Below, one piece after another: positions 57,619-64,000 of a stretch of 64,000 bases of DNA; positions within the stretch are counted from its first letter, which is position 1; the number at the start of each line of letters is the position of its first letter. The notes below the pieces were generated by a model. That model made no database searches. It was not told the origin of the DNA and worked only from the letters and a program-made list of their open reading frames with translations. This DNA is from Azospirillaceae bacterium (GTDB taxonomy: Bacteria; Pseudomonadota; Alphaproteobacteria; Azospirillales; Azospirillaceae): assembly GCA_028283825.1 (NCBI GenBank), contig JAPWJW010000004.1, positions 314,292 to 378,291 of the forward strand, read 5' to 3'. Position numbers and translations under genes: made by a program.

Positions 57619-59136
57619 ATGGACAGGATCGTGGAACATGCCACTGGGCCGGTCCGGTCTCGGACCAACGGCACCGCCGCCATGGACATGCACGCGCCCC
57701 CTCAAACGACCGTTCATAGCTTCGGCCTGAACCGCCTGAGCTTTGAAATCCTGTGGTCGCTTGGCGAAGGTGCGGTGGTCTTCGGCATCGGCCGCATCCT
57801 CCTGTCCCTGTCCGCCCTGGTCATCGGTGACGACGCCGCCATCGACAGCGGCCGTATCGCCTTCTGCCTGGCGGCCGGTCCCGCCTATGCCCTGCTGGCC
57901 TGGTTGCTGGGCCGTTTCCCCCGGTCGCCGCGTGTGACCGATGCCGCCGCCACCGCCGCCGTGCCGCGCGTGGCCGCCGCCCTGTTCATCTGCCTGCTGT
58001 CCGTCACCATCGCGGAGGGCAGCACCACCGCCGCCGACGTGGCCTGGGTCCTGTCCTGGTTCGCGCTGACCACCGGCGCGCTGATGCTGACCCGCCGGCT
58101 GGAAACGGCGGTCGTTCCCCATGTCGTCAGCCGACGGTCGCGCATGCGCCGCGCCGTCATCGTCGGCGCCGGGCCCGCAGCCCTGCAACTGATCGAGGAC
58201 ATGGCCGGCCAGATGGGCCACGAGATCGACTTCGTCGGCTTCTTCGATGATCGCCAGACCCGGTCGGTGGGCCTGCTGAAGCGCCACGTCCCCTATCTGG
58301 GCGGCCTGAACGCTCTGATCGACTTCGCGGCGGAGAATGACGAGATCGACGTGTACATGGCCCTGCCGTGGACCGCCGGCGCCCGCATCTCCGCCCTGCT
58401 GGAACGCCTGCGCTTCCTGCCCCTGACCGTCTGGCTGGTGCCCGATCCCGAGCTGTCGGCCCTGTCGCTGCAAAAGACCAGCGCCTTCGACGGCGTGGTC
58501 ATGCCGACGCTGATGACGCCGCCTTTCTCGCATTGGGGCCGCATCGCCAAGAACAGCTTCGACTTCGTCGCCGGCATGGCCATCCTGCTGCTGATCTCGC
58601 CCATCCTGATGGCCACCGCCATCGCGATCAAGCTGGACAGCCCCGGCCCCGTGTTCTTCCGCCAGCAGCGCAGCGGGCAGTACGGCCGCAAGTTCAGCAT
58701 CTTCAAGTTCCGGTCGCTGCACGTGGCGGCGGCGGACGCGGAGGCCGCCACCCTGGTCAGCAAGGGCGACAACCGCGTGACCCGCGTGGGCCACTACATC
58801 CGCAAGTATTCCATCGACGAACTGCCCCAGATCCTGAACGTGCTGCGGGGCGAGATGTCGCTGGTCGGTCCCCGCCCACACGCCCCCAAGGCCAAGGCCG
58901 ACGGCAAGCTGTACGGCGAGGTGGTGCCCGACTACGCCCTGCGCTATCGCGTGAAGCCCGGCATGACCGGCTGGGCACAGGTCAACGGCTGGCGCGGTGA
59001 GACGGACACCGAGGAAAAGCTGCGCAAGCGGGTCGAATTCGATTTCGACTACATCAAGAACTGGTCGTTCTGGCTGGATATGGTCACGCTGTTCCGCACC
59101 ATTCCGGCCATGCTGTTCCCCAAGAACAACGTTTGA
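57619..59136 (+). CDS. Exopolysaccharide polyprenyl glycosylphosphotransferase (WcaJ/PssY-like)
   Basis: This 505-residue inner-membrane enzyme transfers the first sugar-phosphate to undecaprenyl phosphate. Four N-terminal membrane helices (~residues 40-150) and a CoA-binding-like domain (AVIVGAGPAALQLIEDMAG) come first. The catalytic bacterial sugar transferase domain follows, after one more hydrophobic helix (FVAGMAILLLISPILMAT): GPVFFRQQRSGQYGRKFSI, STDELPQ-type YSIDELPQILNVL and MSLVGPRPH. ATG 57619 has GGAAGA nine bases upstream; 57682 is an alternative. It is first gene of the locus. Confidence 0.92.
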   Translation: MDRIVEHATGPVRSRTNGTAAMDMHAPPQTTVHSFGLNRLSFEILWSLGEGAVVFGIGRILLSLSALVIGDDAAIDSGRIAFCLAAGPAYALLAWLLGRFPRSPRVTDAAATAAVPRVAAALFICLLSVTIAEGSTTAADVAWVLSWFALTTGALMLTRRLETAVVPHVVSRRSRMRRAVIVGAGPAALQLIEDMAGQMGHEIDFVGFFDDRQTRSVGLLKRHVPYLGGLNALIDFAAENDEIDVYMALPWTAGARISALLERLRFLPLTVWLVPDPELSALSLQKTSAFDGVVMPTLMTPPFSHWGRIAKNSFDFVAGMAILLLISPILMATAIAIKLDSPGPVFFRQQRSGQYGRKFSIFKFRSLHVAAADAEAATLVSKGDNRVTRVGHYIRKYSIDELPQILNVLRGEMSLVGPRPHAPKAKADGKLYGEVVPDYALRYRVKPGMTGWAQVNGWRGETDTEEKLRKRVEFDFDYIKNWSFWLDMVTLFRTIPAMLFPKNNV

Positions 59137-59146
59137 TCAACCATTC

Positions 59147-59192
59147 AGCCGGTAGGATGCGCCAAGGTCAAGGCCGGCGCATCCTGCCGGCT
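59147..59192 (+). terminator. Long hairpin after the glycosylphosphotransferase gene
   Basis: A 17-bp stem with one mismatch (AGCCGGTAGGATGCGCC with GGCGCATCCTGCCGGCT) and a 12-nt loop lies 10 bases after the stop. There is no long T-run, so it may be a partial terminator or an mRNA processing/stability element. Confidence 0.55.
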
Positions 59193-59232
59193 TGATGCTA
59201 TACGGGTCTACAATCACCGGCTTCAATTAACC

Positions 59233-60372
59233 ATGTCCTATCCCATTTACATCAACGGCCGGTTCCTGAACCAGCGGCAGACGGGCGTGCAGCGCTTCGC
59301 CCGCCAGACGGTGCAGGCGATCGACCATCTGCTGGACCAGCCCACGCACCAGTCCCTGAGGGACCACGTCGTGCTGCTGGTTCCGGCCGGAATGGAGGAT
59401 GTGACACCCGTATTGCGCAACGTCCGCGTCCAGGCGGGCGGACGCTTCCGGGGCGGCTATGCCTGGGAACAGCTGGACCTGCCGCGCCTGGCGACCGATG
59501 GCGTGCTGTTGAACCTGTGCAACCTGGGGCCCCTCGCCAAACGGCGCCAGGTGGTGGTGGTGCACGACGCCACGCCGCGCGTCAGCCCGGAAAGCTTCTC
59601 CCTGCCCTTCCGCCTGGCCTATCGCGTGCTGGTGCCCCTGCTGGGCCGCGTGGCGCGCGGCATCGTCACCATCAGCGACTTCTCCCGCAATGAGATCGCG
59701 CAGTGGTATGGCATTCCGGCCAACCGCATCACCCTGTGCAGCGAGGGCGGCGACCATATCCTGGACGTCACCGCCGACAGGGGCGTGCTGGACCGCAACG
59801 GCCTGGCGGCCCAAGGCGGCCTGACCAACCGGCCCTATTTCCTGGCGGTGGGCGTGGGCAGCGCCAACAAGAACGTGGACCTGGTCATCCAGGCCTTCGA
59901 AAAGGCGGCGCTGGACGGCGTGCGCCTGGTCCTGACCGGCAAGCGCGACACCCGCGTGCACCCCGCCGCCGGCGTCCAGGCGGTGGCGGCGGCCAGCGAC
60001 AGCCTCTGCCCCGTCGGCCATGTCAGCGACGGCGAACTGCGCGCGCTGTATGAGAACGCCCTCGCCCTGGTCTATCCCTCCCGCTACGAGGGTTTCGGCC
60101 TGCCGCCGGTGGAGGCCATGACCTGCGGCTGCCCCGTCGTCATCAGCGACCAGGAAGCGCTGATCGAGGTCGCGGCACCGAAGGAGACGGGCGCCGCCCT
60201 GGTCTGCGGCATGGACGATGCCGACGGCCTGGCCCTGCTGCTGCGCCGGCTGGCAACCGAAGATTTGCTGCGCCGGCAGCTGTCGGTCCGCGGCCGCACC
60301 CGCGCCGGCCGTTTCCTGTGGTCGCACACGGCGAAAAACCTGCTGGACCGCTGCCTGGCGGTGGCGTCGTGA
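59233..60372 (+). CDS. Glycosyltransferase family 4-type (GT-B)
   Basis: This 379-residue cytoplasmic GT-B enzyme has the N-terminal segment FLNQRQTGVQRFARQTVQAI, VVVHDATPRVSPESF, VTISDFSRNEIAQWYG and NRPYFLAVGVGSANKNVDLV. The donor-site motif YPSRYEGFGLPPVEAMTCG contains the E-x7-E pair. It adds a sugar to the lipid-linked repeat unit. Its stop overlaps the flippase GTG. Confidence 0.92.
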   Translation: MSYPIYINGRFLNQRQTGVQRFARQTVQAIDHLLDQPTHQSLRDHVVLLVPAGMEDVTPVLRNVRVQAGGRFRGGYAWEQLDLPRLATDGVLLNLCNLGPLAKRRQVVVVHDATPRVSPESFSLPFRLAYRVLVPLLGRVARGIVTISDFSRNEIAQWYGIPANRITLCSEGGDHILDVTADRGVLDRNGLAAQGGLTNRPYFLAVGVGSANKNVDLVIQAFEKAALDGVRLVLTGKRDTRVHPAAGVQAVAAASDSLCPVGHVSDGELRALYENALALVYPSRYEGFGLPPVEAMTCGCPVVISDQEALIEVAAPKETGAALVCGMDDADGLALLLRRLATEDLLRRQLSVRGRTRAGRFLWSHTAKNLLDRCLAVAS

Positions 60373-61700
60373 GCGGCCGGTTGGGAAAGCTTCTGTCCGG
60401 CCCCTTCCTGCGTTATCTGACGCTGCGCGGCGGCACGGCGGCGGCCACCCTGCTGGCCGGCGTCTGCCAGACCTACACCTTCGCCCGCGTGCTGGACCCG
60501 CACCTGTTTTCGCTGTTCATCGTCATCGGCAATCTGGGCCTGTCGCTCTGGCTGTTCGACCTGGGCATCGCCAAGGTGCTGTACGTCAATTTGCGCCAGC
60601 GTTTCCTGGCGGCCGGCGCGCCGGCCGAGTTGAAGGCCGACCCGATCTCGGCCCAGGCCACCGGCGTGGTCGGCCTGTACGGCGCCCTGGTGGCCTTGGG
60701 CTCCCTGGTTTGCCTGGGCATCATGGCCGGGCGCGGCACCGCGGCGGAGGGGGTGGAGTTCGCGCTGTTCTTCGCCTATTCGGCGCTGAACCTGGTGTGG
60801 TTCACCCTGCGCAACATCAGTTCCGCCACCGACCAGTTCCTTTATTTCGAAACGCTGGAGGCGGCGCGGCGCTTCGGCCACCTGGCCCTGATGTTCTGCC
60901 TGCTGGCGTCCATGCCCTTCCTGGCCTTTCTGCTGTTGAGCAACCTGGTGTGGGCGGTGCTGCTGGTGCTGGCCTGCCGCCGCCTGGCGGCCGTGGGCGG
61001 GCTGGACGGCCGCGTGGCCCGGGCGCCCGCAGCATTGGCCGCCTTCTTCCGTGGTCATCGCCCCATCCTGCTGGCCAGCGGCAGTTACGCCGCCGGTGAG
61101 ATGTACATCTACAACTTCCCCAGCGTGCTGGTGCCGGCGGTCCACGGCCTGGGCGCGCCCGTCATCATCTTCGACACCGCCTTCAAGATCTTCCGCAGCG
61201 CCACCGTGCTGTTCTCCGCCGTGTGCGACGTTCTGGTGCCGCGCCAGACCCGCGCCCATGCCGAGGGCGACGTGCCCGCCCTGCGCCGCGCCACCGGCCT
61301 GGCCCTGGCCCTGGCGGCCGTGCCGGCGCTGGCCCTGTGCGGCCTGCTGCTGGTGGCGGGTGATCGCATCTACAGCCTGCTGCTGGGCCCCGCCGCCGTC
61401 ATGCCGTCCAGCTTCACCCCCATCCTGGTGGTGCTGGTGCTGGCCAACCTGGTGCAGACGGTGTCCAACTTCGTGCTGGTGCACACCGGCTTCTTCCCCC
61501 TGATCGCCCGGTCGGCAGCATTGGTGGCGGGCCTGATGACCGTGGTGGCCGCGGCCGACGCCTGGCTCAAGCCGGACATCCACGGCTTCGCCGCGATGTA
61601 CATGGCGGCCTACGTCGTCAGCGCCCTGATCTATGGCGCGCTGGCCTTGCGCCACCCCTTGCGCGGCCGGGAACGGCCGGCGGCGGGGGCGGCGGCATGA
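60369..61700 (+). CDS. Polysaccharide repeat-unit flippase (Wzx/MATE-like)
   Basis: This 443-residue membrane protein has about twelve hydrophobic segments, beginning LTLRGGTAAATLLAGVCQTY and including LALMFCLLASMPFLAFLLLS and ALAAVPALALCGLLLVAG. The pattern is that of oligosaccharide flippases. GTG 60369 overlaps the upstream stop; the start upstream at 60318 is inside the previous gene. Confidence 0.85.
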   Translation: MSGRLGKLLSGPFLRYLTLRGGTAAATLLAGVCQTYTFARVLDPHLFSLFIVIGNLGLSLWLFDLGIAKVLYVNLRQRFLAAGAPAELKADPISAQATGVVGLYGALVALGSLVCLGIMAGRGTAAEGVEFALFFAYSALNLVWFTLRNISSATDQFLYFETLEAARRFGHLALMFCLLASMPFLAFLLLSNLVWAVLLVLACRRLAAVGGLDGRVARAPAALAAFFRGHRPILLASGSYAAGEMYIYNFPSVLVPAVHGLGAPVIIFDTAFKIFRSATVLFSAVCDVLVPRQTRAHAEGDVPALRRATGLALALAAVPALALCGLLLVAGDRIYSLLLGPAAVMPSSFTPILVVLVLANLVQTVSNFVLVHTGFFPLIARSAALVAGLMTVVAAADAWLKPDIHGFAAMYMAAYVVSALIYGALALRHPLRGRERPAAGAAA

Positions 61701-63016
61701 TCCAGATCGACATCTGGCAGATCCTGGGGCGCATCCCGTTCGGCAACTGGCTGCTGCTGGCGGTCTGCGCCGCAGCCTTCATCGGCTTCTACGTGCTGGA
61801 CTACCGCAAGTGGGGCTGCCTGTCCTTCGCCAGCTATTTCTTCGGCTTCAACTACCTGCTGAAGATCATCGTGATGTACCCGTTCGCCTGGTCGGCGAAC
61901 AACATCCTGGCGACCAGCCGGCATTTCGAATCCATCGTCGTCCATATCGACAAGGCGCTGTACATCACCATCGGCGGTTTCGTCTGCATGGTGCTGGGCA
62001 TCCTGGCGGCGCGCGTGCTGAACCGCCGCCAGCCGGCGGGGTGTGAGCTGATCTACCACACGCTGGCGCGCGGCTGGCAAAGCGGCGGCGGCGTCGCCCT
62101 GGGCGTGATGATCGTGGCCGGCCTGACGGGCGTGCTGTTCCTGATGGGTTTCCAGGCCTTCGTCGCCCGCAGCCTGGTGTTCGAACGCAACGACCTGCGC
62201 CCCTTCTATAACCTGTGGAGCCAGGTCGTCCCCTTCTTCGCCATCAACGCCATCGTCTTCGGTGCCGTGAACCGCAAGTGGGGGGCGGTCGCCATTGGCC
62301 TGGCCATGGCGGCCCTGGGCATCATCGGCGGCAACCGCACCGTGGCCATCCTGACCATGATGCAGGTGGGCGTGATCCTGGCCATGCCCAAGCGCTTCCG
62401 CAACCTGCCGGTCATGCTGCTGGCGGCATTGGGCCTGGCCTCGTTGGCCGTCACCATCGGGTCGCTGCGCGACGCGTCGATGACCGACCAGCGCGATTTC
62501 CTGTTCAGCCTGCTGTACGGCAACGACCTGTCGGACCTGCGCGACTTCGCCTGGATCCTGACCGGCATGGACGACAGCCCGCTGTACTGGGGCAAGACCT
62601 ACATCGCGGGTTATCTCAGCTTCATTCCCGCCTTCATGTTTCCCTTCCGCGAGGAATTCGGCTTCGGCCGCGTCAGCCCGCAGCTGGCTGGCCTGGACCC
62701 CCTGTTCCACAGCGGTCTGCGTCCGCCGATCTTCGGCGAGATGTACGTGAATTTCGGCCTGCCCGGCGTGCTGATCGGCGGCTTCATCTACGGCGTGCTG
62801 GTGGGCCGGGTGATGCATTGGATCACCCGCACGCTGAACCTGCCCAACACCCCGGACAAGCCGGTGTCGCCGGTGGTGGTGTGGACGGGCTTCGTCATGC
62901 TGCAGATCATCGACAGCGTCGTGTTCACGCCGGCCTTCTTCGGCGTCTACGTGCTGGTGGCGCTGCTGTTCCTGGGCCAGATGCTGGCCCGCATCGGCGC
63001 CCGGCGCTGGGCGTGA
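61697..63016 (+). CDS. O-antigen/EPS polymerase-like membrane protein (Wzy-like)
   Basis: This 439-residue protein has about ten membrane helices and large loops. The helices include WLLLAVCAAAFIGFYVLDY, ITIGGFVCMVLGILAARVL and FLMGFQAFVA. The loop near residues 300-350 (MFPFREEFGFGRVSPQLAG) is the probable active periplasmic loop. Polymerases are too divergent for firm naming; context and topology carry the call. ATGA overlap with the flippase gene. Confidence 0.8.
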   Translation: MIQIDIWQILGRIPFGNWLLLAVCAAAFIGFYVLDYRKWGCLSFASYFFGFNYLLKIIVMYPFAWSANNILATSRHFESIVVHIDKALYITIGGFVCMVLGILAARVLNRRQPAGCELIYHTLARGWQSGGGVALGVMIVAGLTGVLFLMGFQAFVARSLVFERNDLRPFYNLWSQVVPFFAINAIVFGAVNRKWGAVAIGLAMAALGIIGGNRTVAILTMMQVGVILAMPKRFRNLPVMLLAALGLASLAVTIGSLRDASMTDQRDFLFSLLYGNDLSDLRDFAWILTGMDDSPLYWGKTYIAGYLSFIPAFMFPFREEFGFGRVSPQLAGLDPLFHSGLRPPIFGEMYVNFGLPGVLIGGFIYGVLVGRVMHWITRTLNLPNTPDKPVSPVVVWTGFVMLQIIDSVVFTPAFFGVYVLVALLFLGQMLARIGARRWA

Positions 63017-63024
63017 GGGTGGAT

Positions 63025-64000
63025 ATGATGGACGGAACCCTGCCCCCGGCCGACACGGCCGTCATCCCCGCCCAAACGGCGGTGGCGCGCCCCTTGCGCG
63101 TGCTGCACATCGTGGAATCGGCCGCCACCGGCGTGGGTCGCCACCTGCTGGATTTGCTGGAGGGCACGCTGGCGCAGGGGCATGGCGCCGACGTCCTGTT
63201 CTCCCCCACCCGGGAGGACGACATCTTCCGCCAGGGCCGCGCCCGGCTGACCAACGTTCATTTCCGCGCCATCGCCATGCGCCGCGCGCCCACCCCCACC
63301 GACCTGAAGGCGCTGTGGGCGGTGAAGCGGCACATGGCCAGCTTCGGCCCCTACGACATCATCCACGGCCATTCGTCCAAGGGCGGCATGCTGGCCCGCC
63401 TGGCCGGCATCGGCACCAAGGCCCGCGTGGTCTACACCCCCCATGCCATCTCCACCCTGGACCCCAACCTGACGGGGCCGAAGCGCGCGCTGTTCCATGT
63501 GGGCGAGGTGGCGCTGGCCTGCCTGACCGACCAGATCATCGCCGTCTCGACCGGGGAGCGTGAACACATCATCGGCCTGGGCATCCCGGCCGACAAAGTC
63601 ACCACCATCACCAACGGGATCGAACCGCCGGTAACCGCCCCGCGCGACGACACGCGCCGCGAACTGGGCCTGGCGCCCCATCATCTGGCCATCGGTTTCG
63701 TCGGCCGCCTGACAGCGCACAAGGGCATCGACATCCTGATCGATTCCTTCGCCCGGGCACATGCCGTGGCCCCGCACGCCCGCCTGATCATCATCGGCGA
63801 CGGCGATGCCGGCGACGACGCACGGACGCGGGCCGAGGCGCTGGGCTGCAGCACCGCCATCACCTGGCTGGGGGCCCGCGACGCCGTGCGGTATTACGGC
63901 GCCTTCGACCTGCTGGCCCAGCCCAGCCGGTACGAGGGCCTGAGCTATACCCTGCTGGAGGCCGCCGGCCTGGGCCTGCCCATCATCGCCACCGACGTGG
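63025..64000 (+). CDS. Glycosyltransferase family 4-type (C-terminal part outside window)
   Basis: The frame is open from ATG 63025 to the right edge, 325 codons. Features are VLHIVESAATGVGRHLLDLL (N-terminal GT4 motif), IIHGHSSKGGMLARLAG, VVYTPHAIST, AVSTGEREHI, ITNGIEPP, IGFVGRLTAHKGIDILIDSF and QPSRYEGLSYTLLEAAGLG with the E-x7-E pair. It resembles EPS transferases that start GVGRH. It lies 8 bases after the polymerase gene. Confidence 0.92.
   Translation, partial: MMDGTLPPADTAVIPAQTAVARPLRVLHIVESAATGVGRHLLDLLEGTLAQGHGADVLFSPTREDDIFRQGRARLTNVHFRAIAMRRAPTPTDLKALWAVKRHMASFGPYDIIHGHSSKGGMLARLAGIGTKARVVYTPHAISTLDPNLTGPKRALFHVGEVALACLTDQIIAVSTGEREHIIGLGIPADKVTTITNGIEPPVTAPRDDTRRELGLAPHHLAIGFVGRLTAHKGIDILIDSFARAHAVAPHARLIIIGDGDAGDDARTRAEALGCSTAITWLGARDAVRYYGAFDLLAQPSRYEGLSYTLLEAAGLGLPIIATDV

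Noticed and set aside
1-64000. CRISPR arrays, tRNA or rRNA genes, prophage or replication origin
   Set aside because: No regularly spaced repeats, cloverleaf-like sequences, rRNA signatures, phage structural genes or DnaA-box clusters were recognised by eye.

Overview
The window is high-GC, densely packed proteobacterial chromosome. Gene content (PQQ biosynthesis, xoxFGJ methanol oxidation, sphingomonad/Azospirillum-type TonB receptor, RND pump, exopolysaccharide genes) suggests an alphaproteobacterium, probably Rhodospirillales/Azospirillaceae. The placement is inference from gene content; no rRNA or tRNA gene was seen.

Region 1 (1-16.3 kb) is a C1/alcohol-oxidation locus. A leftward pqqA-pqqB-pqqC operon runs off the left edge. 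Next come an SRPBCC protein, an outer-membrane porin, a FIST sensor protein translationally coupled to a triple-PAS hybrid histidine kinase (NosP/NahK-like), a 2OG-Fe(II) oxygenase, a frameshifted sulfotransferase-like gene and a NarL-type regulator. A second solitary pqqA then precedes xoxF (lanthanide-type methanol dehydrogenase), xoxG, xoxJ, a Cys-Trp motif PQQ-associated protein and a small cytochrome c. The sensors plausibly control PQQ-dependent oxidation, as in the Pseudomonas erc/era/erb locus.

Region 2 (16.3-30.8 kb) holds a TonB receptor, a LysR regulator, a methyltransferase with a small partner protein (module 1), a secreted lipase-like hydrolase, a complete RND efflux tripartite operon and a secreted clan-A glycoside hydrolase.

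Region 3 (30.8-41.0 kb) is a leftward ten-gene catabolic cluster: cysteine hydrolase, two PuuE-like deacetylase-fold hydrolases, LeuC-like and LeuD-like hydro-lyase, CaiB CoA-transferase, HMG-CoA-lyase-like aldolase, flavoprotein monooxygenase, a cysteine-less maleate isomerase/arylmalonate decarboxylase relative and a third PuuE-like protein. It looks like a route for an N-heterocycle or cyclic imide through a substituted maleate to CoA thioesters. I cannot match it to a described pathway.

Region 4 (41.0-46.0 kb) is an accessory island: higBA, a low-GC membrane protein, a mazEF-like pair, an IS110 element inserted in an interspersed repeat, a higA fossil and an AbrB/PemK pair. Region 5 (46.0-56.9 kb) carries methyltransferase module 2, a flavoprotein dehydrogenase, an IclR regulator, a sulfotransferase, a second cysteine hydrolase, several alpha/beta hydrolases (one lacking its nucleophile), a Phd/VapC pair and AlkC. 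Region 6 (57.6-64.0 kb) is an exopolysaccharide locus: initiating glycosylphosphotransferase, glycosyltransferase, flippase, polymerase and a glycosyltransferase cut by the right edge.

A modular intergenic repeat (five copies seen, one split by the IS110) and several terminator hairpins and operator-like palindromes mark the spaces between genes.
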